Origin: an uncultured Faecalibacterium sp.
Lineage (GTDB): Bacteria; Bacillota; Clostridia; Oscillospirales; Ruminococcaceae
Assembly (NCBI GenBank): GCA_934525405.1
Contig: CAKSZF010000038.1
Location: 1-13,542, forward strand
Length of the DNA: 13,542 bases
Direction of reading: 5' to 3'
This document shows, piece after piece, positions 1-6,213 of the stretch. Below the pieces are notes generated by a model. The model searched no databases. It was not told the origin of the DNA and saw nothing but the letters and a program-made list of their open reading frames with translations. Each line of letters begins with the position of its first letter. The stretch's first letter is position 1. The translations under genes were made by a program, and so were the position numbers.

Positions 1-1326
1 CGGGTGCTGGTGCGGCAGGGGGAAAAGAGCAAAATGCTGGAAGCCCCGCTGCCGCTGCCGGTGGAGCAGGGCGGCGAGACGCCGGAATTTGCCCTTGCCA
101 GCCTGACCTATGACCTGCTGCGCCAGTGGACGGGTATCCGCCCGCCTTGGGGCAAAATGACCGGTGTGCGCCCGGTGCGGCTGATCCACGATAAGCGCGC
201 CGCCGGGTGGAGCGCAGAGCAGATCGACAACTTCTTTTTGCAGCGGTTCGACTGCTCGAAACAAAAATACGAAATGGCGAAGGAAATTGCCGATTTGCAG
301 GAGCCGATCCTGCAGCTGGGCAGCGCCCCCAAGACGTACAGTTTGTATATCGGCATCCCGTTCTGCCCCTCCCGGTGCAGCTATTGCAGCTTTGTCAGCT
401 GCAATCTGGACCGCGACCGTAAGATGGTGCAGCCCTATGTGGACTGCCTGTGCAAAGAGGTTGCAGAGATCCGGGTGCAGGCCGAGCGTGCCGGACTGAC
501 CTTGTGCAGCATCTACATCGGCGGCGGTACTCCCACCAGCCTTTCCGCAGCCCAGTTGCGGCAGCTCATGGGTACCGTAAGGGAGAATTTTGACCTGAGC
601 AAGGTCGTAGAATATACCGTAGAAGCGGGCCGCCCGGACTGCACCGATGCCGAAAAGCTGGCGGTCATCAAGGAATACGGCGCTACCCGCATCTCCATCA
701 ACCCGCAGACCTTCTCGGACACGGTGCTGGCAAACATTGGCCGCAAGCATTCGGCACAAGATATTCTGGATTGCTACGCCGATGCTCGCCGCGCCGGACA
801 CGAGGACATCAACATGGACCTCATCGCTGGTCTGCCCGGGGATACGGTGGAGGGCTTTGAGCACAGCCTGCGGCAGGCCATTGCCTTGCAGCCGGAGAAC
901 ATCACCGTCCACACCCTTACCCTCAAGCGGGCGTCCCGCATCGTCATCGAGGACCAGAAGGAGAACGACTACGCGGACGTAGCCGCTATGCTGGAAAAAT
1001 GCCATCTGCTGGCCGAAGCGGGTTACCGCCCCTATTACCTCTACCGGCAGAAGAATACGCTGCAAAATCTGGAAAACGTGGGCTGGTGCAAGCCGGGTCA
1101 CGAGGGTTACTATAATATCTATATCATGGAGGAAGTCCAGACTATCCTCTCGGCGGGTGCAGGCGGCAGCACCAAACTGGTAGCCGATGGGGGCAAACGG
1201 ATGCAGCGCATCTTCAATTTTAAGTATCCGAACGAGTATATCCAGCGCTTTGCGGAGGTACTGGAACGGAAAAAAGGAGTGGCTGAGTTTTATGATCACG
1301 ATCTGGGTACCGAAACGACTGGTTGA
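1..1326 (+). CDS. hemZ: HemZ-type radical SAM protein (coproporphyrinogen dehydrogenase HemZ family), 5' end missing
   Basis: The frame is open from the first base, so the gene starts upstream; the family is usually about 490-500 aa and 441 codons are visible. Counting from the GTG at 4, the radical SAM cluster CPSRCSYC (Cys121, Cys125, Cys128) should bind the 4Fe-4S cluster and SAM. It is followed by GGGTPT, then the HemZ-like stretches VEAGRPD and RISINPQTF. These distinguish it from HemN, which carries other residues there. HemZ is annotated as an oxygen-independent coproporphyrinogen III oxidase of heme synthesis, in the cytosol. That activity is poorly proven for clostridial members, and no other heme gene is present here. 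The 3' end overlaps the next gene by 35 nt, which suggests translational coupling. Family assignment is firm; substrate is inferred. Confidence 0.93.
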   Translation, partial: RVLVRQGEKSKMLEAPLPLPVEQGGETPEFALASLTYDLLRQWTGIRPPWGKMTGVRPVRLIHDKRAAGWSAEQIDNFFLQRFDCSKQKYEMAKEIADLQEPILQLGSAPKTYSLYIGIPFCPSRCSYCSFVSCNLDRDRKMVQPYVDCLCKEVAEIRVQAERAGLTLCSIYIGGGTPTSLSAAQLRQLMGTVRENFDLSKVVEYTVEAGRPDCTDAEKLAVIKEYGATRISINPQTFSDTVLANIGRKHSAQDILDCYADARRAGHEDINMDLIAGLPGDTVEGFEHSLRQAIALQPENITVHTLTLKRASRIVIEDQKENDYADVAAMLEKCHLLAEAGYRPYYLYRQKNTLQNLENVGWCKPGHEGYYNIYIMEEVQTILSAGAGGSTKLVADGGKRMQRIFNFKYPNEYIQRFAEVLERKKGVAEFYDHDLGTETTG

Positions 1327-2227
1327 AGTAGACCTCTATAACGTAGCAGCCCGCAGCCCGCAGGCGCTGGCCGAGCTGAGCGAGAACAGCTACGCCCGGC
1401 GGGTGCAGTATGCCGCCCAGAAGGTGCGCGGCTCCGGGGCGAAGATCGTTATGCTGACCGGCCCCTCGGCCAGCGGCAAGACCACCAGCGCCCACTGTCT
1501 GGCAAAGGCCTTGGTACAGCAGGGCACCCCGGCACAGGTAGTCAGTCTGGACAACTTTTTTAAAGGTGCTGCCTACTACCCCAAAATGCCGGACGGCACG
1601 CTGGACTACGAAAATCTTGAAACGCTGGATCTGCCCCTTATCAAGCAGTGTCTGCGCCAGCTCAGCGAGACCGGCAAGACCGAGCTGCCCATCTACGATT
1701 TTGCCACCGAGCAGCGCGCTGCCGCAGTGGAGCCCATCGATCTACAGGGCGGTGTGTGCATCGTGGAGGGCATCCATGCTCTGAACCCGGAATTGACCGG
1801 CCTTGTGCCGGACGACCAGATCTACCGCATCTACGCCGGTCTGCGGGAGGAATACTGCATCGACGGCCGCAGGGTCATCAATACGCAGGACATCCGCCTG
1901 TGCCGCCGCACCCTGCGGGATGCCGCAACCCGCGGCCGCAGCCCTGCCAAGACCCTTTCCATGTGGGACAGAGTGCTGGACGGTGAGACCCGCTATATCA
2001 AGGGCTTCAAGACCACCGCAGACTTCCTGCTGGACACCTCCTTTACCTACGAGCTGGGACTGATCTCCCGGCTGCTGGGCGAGGTGCGCCGTCAGTTCAC
2101 GCTGGAAGGCCACAACGCCGAGCTGTGGGACGAGACCGCCCGCCGCTTTGAGCAGGTAGATCCGCTGCCGCTGGAGCTGCTGCCCGCCGACAGTATGCTG
2201 TGCGAGTTCTACGGCAGCCGCACCTGA
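1292..2227 (+). CDS. Uridine kinase-like nucleoside kinase (P-loop, phosphoribulokinase/uridine kinase family)
   Basis: A 311-aa cytosolic protein that probably phosphorylates uridine/cytidine or a related nucleoside using a nucleoside triphosphate. The Walker A loop GPSASGKT lies at residues 57-64. A second conserved strand with EGIH lies at about 159-162. A lid-like stretch, RLCRRTLRDAATRGRS, follows, then WDRV and GETRYI, typical of clostridial nucleoside kinases. I chose the ATG at 1292 because AAGGAGT (1274-1280) lies 11 nt upstream; longer versions run back inside hemZ without a ribosome binding site. The protein is shorter than the roughly 550-aa clostridial relatives that carry an N-terminal TGS-like part. 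The overlap with hemZ implies one transcript. No terminator is visible after it. The exact substrate is not readable from sequence. Confidence 0.88.
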   Translation: MITIWVPKRLVEVDLYNVAARSPQALAELSENSYARRVQYAAQKVRGSGAKIVMLTGPSASGKTTSAHCLAKALVQQGTPAQVVSLDNFFKGAAYYPKMPDGTLDYENLETLDLPLIKQCLRQLSETGKTELPIYDFATEQRAAAVEPIDLQGGVCIVEGIHALNPELTGLVPDDQIYRIYAGLREEYCIDGRRVINTQDIRLCRRTLRDAATRGRSPAKTLSMWDRVLDGETRYIKGFKTTADFLLDTSFTYELGLISRLLGEVRRQFTLEGHNAELWDETARRFEQVDPLPLELLPADSMLCEFYGSRT

Positions 2228-2304
2228 GCAGCCGCTAACCGGTGAAAAATGCGTAAAATTTGTTTCCAAACCAGCACCAAACTGTAAAAATTGCGGTGCA
2301 TTCG

Positions 2305-2333
2305 TTGCAATTGCCATAACGCTGCGCTATAAT
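2305..2333 (+). promoter_or_regulatory. Sigma-A promoter for the zinc-ribbon gene
   Basis: TTGCAA (2305-2310), a 17-nt spacer, and a perfect TATAAT (2328-2333). Transcription would start near 2340, about 70 nt before the start codon. An 8-bp palindrome, GCAATTGC, overlaps the -35 box and might be an operator half, but this is weak. The 77 nt between the kinase stop and the promoter show no gene or terminator. Confidence 0.75.
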
Positions 2334-2409
2334 GGGAATACGACCCCGGTATGGCGCACAGGATGCGCTGCCATCTGCAGAGAATACTGCCAGAATAAGA
2401 GAGGTGTCT

Positions 2410-2838
2410 ATGATGGATTTTAACAAGATCAAAGCAATGGGTCTGGAATATGCCGAAAAGGGCAAGAACGTCGCCATGGATCTTGCCGAAAAGGGCAAGA
2501 CGCAGGCGCAGCTGGTCAACGAGCAGGGCAAGCTGCTCAAGGCACAGCGTCAGCTGGGCGCACTGGTGTACAGCCTTGCCAAGGGCAAGGAGGAAAACCA
2601 GCCGCTGGTGGATAAATACATCGAGATGATCGATTCCATCGAGCAGGAGATCACCCGCTTGAAGGCCACCCTGACCCCGGCCGAAGCCGCCGAGGTGGAC
2701 TACGAAGCCCCCGTGGAGGAGGCAGAAGAAGCTGCCCCGGAACAGCCCGCCCAGCCTGCCCGCAAGACCTGCCCGCAGTGCGGTGCACCCGTTTCGGACG
2801 ATGCACTGTTCTGCAATAAGTGCGGCGCACAGCTGTAA
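2410..2838 (+). CDS. Small coiled-coil protein with C-terminal zinc ribbon
   Basis: A 142-aa protein with no signal peptide or membrane segment. Residues 1 to about 80 are charged and heptad-like, with the near-repeat AEKGKNVAMDL/AEKGKTQAQL, encoded by a short direct repeat around 2451 and 2484. An acidic, Ala/Pro/Glu-rich linker follows. The protein ends in a four-cysteine ribbon (CPQCG ... FCNKCG), typical of zinc-ribbon tails in Firmicutes regulatory or scaffold proteins. Adjacent ATGs at 2410 and 2413 both sit behind GAGGTG (2401-2406) and cannot be told apart. An in-frame ATG at 2332 lies inside the -10 box and is rejected. The gene is monocistronic, with its own promoter and terminator. 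I cannot assign a function; zinc binding is inferred from the cysteines. Confidence 0.85.
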   Translation: MMDFNKIKAMGLEYAEKGKNVAMDLAEKGKTQAQLVNEQGKLLKAQRQLGALVYSLAKGKEENQPLVDKYIEMIDSIEQEITRLKATLTPAEAAEVDYEAPVEEAEEAAPEQPAQPARKTCPQCGAPVSDDALFCNKCGAQL

Positions 2839-2878
2839 GCCGATAACCGGAAAAACCTGCAACAGGGCGGTATCCCCC

Positions 2879-2899
2879 ACAGGACGCCGTCCTGTTTTT
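2879..2899 (+). terminator. Intrinsic terminator after the zinc-ribbon gene
   Basis: ACAGGAC (2879-2885) pairs with GTCCTGT (2889-2895) around a 3-nt loop, followed by a T run to 2899. It lies 40 nt after the stop codon and 50 nt before the next promoter. Confidence 0.75.
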
Positions 2900-2950
2900 G
2901 TGAAAAGCGCAGAAAACCATGAACAAAGCGGGAAAATTGCGGCTTTTTGC

Positions 2951-2979
2951 TTGAAAAACCGCAACGGCTGCGGTAGAAT
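2951..2979 (+). promoter_or_regulatory. Sigma-A promoter for the mazG cluster
   Basis: TTGAAA (2951-2956), a 17-nt spacer, and TAGAAT (2974-2979). It is placed between the preceding terminator and mazG. The leader would be about 25-30 nt. Confidence 0.72.
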
Positions 2980-3012
2980 CTACAATATCTTTTCGAAAAG
3001 GAGATGGAACGT

Positions 3013-3729
3013 GTGCTGGACTGGAACCCACAGCCGCCCTATACGGCGGAGCAGCTGCTGCAGGTGATCCGTATCCTGCGGAACCCGGAAAACGGCTGTC
3101 CGTGGGATAAGGTGCAGACCCATGCTTCCATCCGCAAAAACTTTCTGGAAGAGACCTGCGAAGCGCTGGAAGCCATTGACGCAGACGATGCCGTTCTGCT
3201 CCGGGAGGAGCTGGGAGACGTGCTGATGCAGGTGGTGTTTCACGCCGCCATAGAGGAAGAGCGGGGACGCTTTACCTTTGAGGATGTGTGCCGCAATGTC
3301 TGCGAAAAGCTGGTGTTCCGGCACCCCAACATTTTTGCATCCTCCGCAGCGGAAAACGCCGGTATAAATGGCTGGGATGCGCTCAAAAATAAGGAAAAGG
3401 GGCGCACCACTCTGGCCGACGAGCTGGCCACCGTGCCCGCTACGCTGCCCGCGCTCATGCGGGCACAGAAGCTGCAAAAGCGTGCCGCCGGGCATGGCCT
3501 TGGACAGCAGGATGCAGCCGCAGCACAGCATCGGCTGGAGGCCGCTGTGCAGACCTTTGCCGAGGCAGAGGACGCCGCAAAGCAGGACGCCGCAGGCCAG
3601 CTGCTGTTTGCAGCGGTGAACGCCGCCCGCCTTGCGGGGGTGGATGCAGAGGAAGCGTTGACCTTTGCGTCCAAGCGCTTTGCACAACAGTGTCTGGAAC
3701 AGGAACAATGCGGTACTCAGGTCGAATGA
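3013..3729 (+). CDS. mazG: MazG family nucleoside triphosphate pyrophosphohydrolase
   Basis: A cytosolic house-cleaning enzyme that hydrolyses (d)NTPs to the monophosphate and pyrophosphate; 238 aa. The N-terminal MazG domain has its metal-binding acidic residues: E46, E47 and E50 in LEETCE, and E66 and D69 in REELGD. A second MazG-like half is recognisable (LPALMRAQKLQKRA, then LLFAAVNAARLAGVDAEEAL). There the usual EELGD reads DAAGQ and the preceding acidic helix is altered, so this half is probably inactive. Start choice: AAGGAG (2998-3003) touches the ATG at 3004 with no spacing, but lies 9 nt before the in-frame GTG at 3013, so I prefer GTG. It is the first gene of the mazG-hup-rqcP-yabPQ-divIC-yabR cluster. 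Confidence 0.9.
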   Translation: MLDWNPQPPYTAEQLLQVIRILRNPENGCPWDKVQTHASIRKNFLEETCEALEAIDADDAVLLREELGDVLMQVVFHAAIEEERGRFTFEDVCRNVCEKLVFRHPNIFASSAAENAGINGWDALKNKEKGRTTLADELATVPATLPALMRAQKLQKRAAGHGLGQQDAAAAQHRLEAAVQTFAEAEDAAKQDAAGQLLFAAVNAARLAGVDAEEALTFASKRFAQQCLEQEQCGTQVE

Positions 3730-3784
3730 CCTGCTCCGATAGAACGAGAGAACTTAAGACAAAAATCAGATGGAGGCAAATAAT

Positions 3785-4054
3785 ATGACCAAGACCGACT
3801 TGATCGCACGGGTTGCAGCAAACACCGAAATGAGCAAGAAGAGCGCCGAGCAGGCTGTCAGCGCTGTTTTTGAGGCACTGGGCAAGGCAATGACCGAGGG
3901 CGAAAAGATCACCATCTCCGGCTTCGGCACCTTTGAGGTGCGTGAGCGCGCCGAGCGTCAGGGCATCAACCCCCGCACCCGCGAGCCCATCACCATCGCT
4001 GCTTCCCGCAGCATCGTGTTCAAGCCCGGCAAGTCCCTGAAGGACACCCTGTAA
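3785..4054 (+). CDS. hup: DNA-binding protein HU
   Basis: An 89-aa nucleoid protein, close to the usual 90 aa, which would bind DNA as a dimer and bend it. The N-terminal helices (TKTDLIARVA ... KKSAEQAV) and the signature GFGTFEVRERAERQG, from residue 46, are typical. The NPRT sequence in the DNA-binding arm carries the intercalating proline, and the C-terminus ends FKPGKSL. The ATG at 3785 is chosen because GGAGG (3772-3776) lies 8 nt upstream. The in-frame ATG at 3770 overlaps that ribosome binding site. No promoter is evident in the 55-nt gap after mazG, so it may share mazG's transcript. A strong terminator follows. Confidence 0.95.
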   Translation: MTKTDLIARVAANTEMSKKSAEQAVSAVFEALGKAMTEGEKITISGFGTFEVRERAERQGINPRTREPITIAASRSIVFKPGKSLKDTL

Positions 4055-4067
4055 TCGGTTCTGTCAC

Positions 4068-4103
4068 GCCGCCGCTGCCTGCACAAGGTGCGGCGGCTTT
4101 TTT
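4068..4103 (+). terminator. Intrinsic terminator between hup and rqcP
   Basis: GCCGCCGC (4068-4075) pairs with GCGGCGGC (4090-4097) around a 14-nt loop, followed by six T (4098-4103). It ends 24 nt before the rqcP start codon. No promoter fits in between, so rqcP would depend on read-through. Confidence 0.85.
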
Positions 4104-4127
4104 GCTGAAAAGAAAGGAACAGTTCAA

Positions 4128-4373
4128 ATGCGTCTGGATAAGTATCTCAAGGTCTCCCGCCTCATCAAGCGCCGTACCGTGGCAAACGAGGTGGCAGATG
4201 CAGGCCGCATCCTCATCAACGGTAAGGTTGCAAAGGCCAGTCAGGCCGTCAACGCCGGGGACATCATCGAGGTTACCTTCGGCAACCGTCCTATCAAGGT
4301 GCGGGTGCTCTCGGATGTGGAGCCCCGCACCAAGGACGTTGCCCGCGAGATGTACGAGGTGATCGCGGAATAA
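4128..4373 (+). CDS. rqcP: S4-domain RNA-binding protein RqcP (YabO/Hsp15-like)
   Basis: An 81-aa protein that is almost entirely an S4 RNA-binding domain: MRLDKYLKVSRLIKRR at the N-terminus, then GRILINGKVAKASQAV and GDIIEV. In Bacillus subtilis the homologue RqcP (YabO) works with RqcH on obstructed 50S subunits during ribosome quality control, helping add C-terminal alanine tails. Length, motif order and the position upstream of yabP all fit. AAAGGA upstream of ATG 4128 gives a normal ribosome binding site. The preceding hup terminator leaves it dependent on read-through. Assignment to RqcP rather than another small S4 protein rests mainly on synteny with mazG-yabP-yabQ-divIC. Confidence 0.87.
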   Translation: MRLDKYLKVSRLIKRRTVANEVADAGRILINGKVAKASQAVNAGDIIEVTFGNRPIKVRVLSDVEPRTKDVAREMYEVIAE

Positions 4374-4397
4374 CAGCCTTGCCTGCCCGCATACAAT
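4368..4397 (+). promoter_or_regulatory. Candidate sigma-E-type (sporulation mother-cell) promoter of yabPQ
   Basis: A CATACAAT -10 box (4390-4397) equals the Bacillus sigma-E consensus. Upstream lies a GAATAAC -35-like box (4368-4374), matching only the GAATA part of the consensus, with a 15-nt spacer; the two ATA cores are 18 nt apart. No sigma-A -35 fits this -10. Transcription would start near 4404, only about 15 nt before the yabP ATG and at the edge of its GAGGGGG ribosome binding site. The match is by eye, and the -35 is imperfect. Confidence 0.5.
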
Positions 4398-4418
4398 GCT
4401 GGCAGAGGGGGACTGCCT

Positions 4419-4697
4419 ATGGAAAAAGCTGCCGCAAAGCCGCCGCTGCCCCATGACCTGATTTTGGAGAGCCGCAGCAGACTGACCGTCACCGGGGTGC
4501 AGCGGGTGCTGCATTGCAGCGCCGAAAGCGCCGCGCTGGAGACCGGCAAGGGTATTCTGCATCTGTCCGGCGCGCAGATCAGTATGCAGACACTGGATCT
4601 GGAAGCAGGGGAAGCGAAGCTGACCGGGCGGTTCGATGGGCTGGAATACACCGCCGCCCGCGCAGCCGGGGGCTTCTGGCACCGGCTGCTGCGCTGA
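4419..4697 (+). CDS. yabP: Sporulation protein YabP (YabP/YqfC family)
   Basis: A 92-aa YabP-family protein. The beta-rich core runs from about residue 14 to 78: LILESRSRLTVTGV, a central block ending in KGILHLSGAQISMQTLDLEAGEAKLTG. It has no signal peptide. In Bacillus, yabP is a sigma-E gene expressed in the mother cell together with yabQ. YabQ is needed for the spore cortex, and YabP's own role is unclear. The purine-rich GAGGGGG (4405-4411) is the ribosome binding site. The stop codon overlaps the yabQ start by one base (TGATG), so the two are translationally coupled. It is well preserved, with no frameshift or internal stop. This is notable if the host is a non-spore-forming genus. Confidence 0.88.
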   Translation: MEKAAAKPPLPHDLILESRSRLTVTGVQRVLHCSAESAALETGKGILHLSGAQISMQTLDLEAGEAKLTGRFDGLEYTAARAAGGFWHRLLR

Positions 4698-5170
4698 TGG
4701 TGCAGGTGCTGCTGCCCGCCCGGCTCTTGCAGGAAGCCGCCGCCTGTGCTGCGCTGGGCGCTGCCCTTGGCGCGGCGCGGGCGTTTTTGCCGGTGCGGGG
4801 CAGGACGGCTTTTGTGCCGGATATGCTGCTTTCCGGCGCGGTACTGCTGGCGTGCCAGAGCTATGCCGCCGGGTACAGTGCCGCCGGGGTGCTGCGGTGG
4901 TACATGGTGGCTGCGGCCTTTGCTGCCGCCCTTTGCGTTGCCGGGGTGCTGGGCGTCCCGTTGCGGGCGCTGGGGCGGGGGATCGGGGCTATTTTGCGCC
5001 TGCCCGGCCATATTTTGCACCGTTTTGCGGTGCAGCCCCTGCGCCGCCGCCGCGCTGCGGCCAAAACTGCCCGCAAATTACGCCGGAACGCGGAAAGAAC
5101 CGCAAAAAAATCCAAAAAGAACTTGCCAAACCAGCGGGCATTGTTGTATAATTCAAACGTATCAAAGTAA
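4697..5170 (+). CDS. yabQ: Spore cortex biosynthesis protein YabQ (membrane protein)
   Basis: A 157-aa inner-membrane protein. Three hydrophobic segments, at about residues 10-31, 43-62 and 65-87, are followed by a short amphipathic region. A strongly basic, Lys/Arg-rich cytosolic tail (about 110-157) completes it. This topology, and its place directly after yabP, identifies it as YabQ, which in Bacillus is a mother-cell protein of the forespore outer membrane required for cortex formation. The ATG at 4697 overlaps the yabP stop codon. The sequence is very alanine-rich with low-complexity GC codons. The last codons of the gene contain the divIC promoter. Assignment relies on synteny as much as on sequence, because YabQ proteins diverge strongly. 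Confidence 0.82.
   Translation: MVQVLLPARLLQEAAACAALGAALGAARAFLPVRGRTAFVPDMLLSGAVLLACQSYAAGYSAAGVLRWYMVAAAFAAALCVAGVLGVPLRALGRGIGAILRLPGHILHRFAVQPLRRRRAAAKTARKLRRNAERTAKKSKKNLPNQRALLYNSNVSK
5123..5152 (+). promoter_or_regulatory. Sigma-A promoter of divIC inside the 3' end of yabQ
   Basis: TTGCCA (5123-5128), an 18-nt spacer and a perfect TATAAT (5147-5152). Transcription would start near 5159, 58 nt before divIC. It would let the cell division gene be expressed independently of yabPQ. Confidence 0.68.
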
Positions 5171-5216
5171 GAGAACAGACGCAGAAGGTCTGCTGTTCAG
5201 ACAGGAGCGTAAGGCA

Positions 5217-5522
5217 ATGACGAATACGGGACGCAAAAAGCGCAGAAAGAATGCAGTGGTCACCATGGCGTTCCGCCTGTTTTTCGTGCTGCTTTTGCTG
5301 AGTATGCTGGCGGCTTATATCTCCAATCAGGTCACCATCAGCTCCAAGCGGGCAGAACTGGAAACACTGAACGAACAGGTGGCGCAGCAACAGACGGAAA
5401 ATCAGGAACTGCAGCGCGTACTGAGCGGCGATGCCGACCAGATCACCGAATGGGTCGCACGCGACTCTTACAACTACGCCGCACCCAACGAGCGCATCTT
5501 TGTGGATGTGACCGGTAACTGA
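5217..5522 (+). CDS. divIC: Septum formation initiator DivIC (FtsB-like)
   Basis: A 101-aa bitopic membrane protein of the divisome. It has a short basic cytosolic N-terminus (RKKRRK), one membrane segment at about residues 16-37, then an extracytoplasmic coiled coil at about 38-68 rich in Glu, Gln and Leu. A short C-terminal part ends in the motif-like WVARDSYNYAAPNERIF. FtsB/DivIC proteins form a complex with FtsL and DivIB/FtsQ that controls septal peptidoglycan synthesis. AGGAG (5203-5207) lies 9 nt before ATG 5217; longer readings of this frame run antisense-like through yabQ and are rejected. Its position between yabQ and the S1 gene is as in Bacillus. Confidence 0.9.
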   Translation: MTNTGRKKRRKNAVVTMAFRLFFVLLLLSMLAAYISNQVTISSKRAELETLNEQVAQQQTENQELQRVLSGDADQITEWVARDSYNYAAPNERIFVDVTGN

Positions 5523-5567
5523 CCGCGCGGCAGGTCAAGAGTTTTGGAAAACAAGGAGTATTGAGTT

Positions 5568-6119
5568 TTGGCAATTGAGGTAGGGAACGTATTCGAAGGC
5601 CGCGTGACCGGTGTAAAGCCCTTTGGCGCATTTGTTGCGCTGCCGGAGGGGCGTGTCGGCATGGTCCACATTTCCGAGGTATCCAACGAGTTCGTGCAGG
5701 ATATCAACACCGTGCTGCACGATGGCGATGCAGTAAAGGTGCAGGTCATCAACATTGCACCGGACGGCAAGATCGCGCTGTCCATCAAGCGACTGCTGCC
5801 CCCGGCTCCGCGTCAGCCCCGGGAAGGCCGCCCCGCAGGCGGCTCCCGTCCGGGCGGTTTCCACGGCGGGCAGGAGGGCGGACGCTCCGGCGGTCGCGGC
5901 GCAGGCCGTGCCCCTCGTGAGGGCGGCAGAGGCCCTGCCCGGGAGGCTGCACCCCGTGTATGGCAGCCCAAGGCACCCGTCCGCTCCGACAATCTGAGCT
6001 TTGAGGACATGATGAGCCGCTTCAAGAGCCAGAGCGAGGAGAAGATGGCGGATCTCGATCACGAGACCAACAACCGCCGGGGCGGCGGCTACGCGCCCCG
6101 TAGCCGCCGTGGCCGCTGA
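5568..6119 (+). CDS. yabR: S1 RNA-binding domain protein with Arg/Gly-rich tail (YabR-like)
   Basis: A 183-aa cytosolic RNA-binding protein. Residues 1 to about 72 form one S1 domain (GNVFEGRVTGVKPFGAFVAL ... GMVHISEV ... KVQVINI ... KIALSIKR). Residues about 75-130 are a disordered tail rich in Arg, Gly and Pro with RGG/GGR-like repeats. A short charged helix (SFEDMMSRFKSQSEEKMADL) and another GRR-type end follow. Single-S1 proteins of this kind (YabR, YugI/general stress protein 13) associate with ribosomes or mRNA. The start is TTG at 5568, 9 nt after AAGGAG (5553-5558); no ATG or GTG fits upstream of the S1 domain. The gene closes the mazG cluster and is followed by a terminator. Confidence 0.9.
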   Translation: MAIEVGNVFEGRVTGVKPFGAFVALPEGRVGMVHISEVSNEFVQDINTVLHDGDAVKVQVINIAPDGKIALSIKRLLPPAPRQPREGRPAGGSRPGGFHGGQEGGRSGGRGAGRAPREGGRGPAREAAPRVWQPKAPVRSDNLSFEDMMSRFKSQSEEKMADLDHETNNRRGGGYAPRSRRGR

Positions 6120-6154
6120 GCTATCGCATCAGCTGGGATCACAAGGAACACAGG

Positions 6155-6188
6155 CAGGCCTGTCCCCGGTCGGACAGGTCTGTTTTTT
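6155..6188 (+). terminator. Intrinsic terminator between yabR and the methyltransferase gene
   Basis: CAGGCCTGTCC (6155-6165) pairs with GGACAGGTCTG (6172-6182) through 11 bp including one G-U, with a 6-nt loop, then six T (6183-6188). It ends 25 nt before the next start codon, and I see no promoter between. Confidence 0.88.
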
Positions 6189-6213
6189 CGGTACAGAACA
6201 GAAAGGAACTACC

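Noticed and set aside
1187..1291. Upstream extension of the kinase gene to an ATG at 1187
   Set aside because: This part lies inside hemZ in another frame and has no ribosome binding site. ATG 1292 with AAGGAGT upstream is the better start.
2332..2409. N-terminal extension of the zinc-ribbon protein from ATG 2332
   Set aside because: That ATG overlaps the TATAAT box, so it would not be in the transcript from this promoter.
3004..3012. ATG at 3004 as the mazG start
   Set aside because: The AAGGAG ribosome binding site ends at 3003 with no spacing to this ATG. The GTG at 3013 has a 9-nt spacing. The case is good but not certain.
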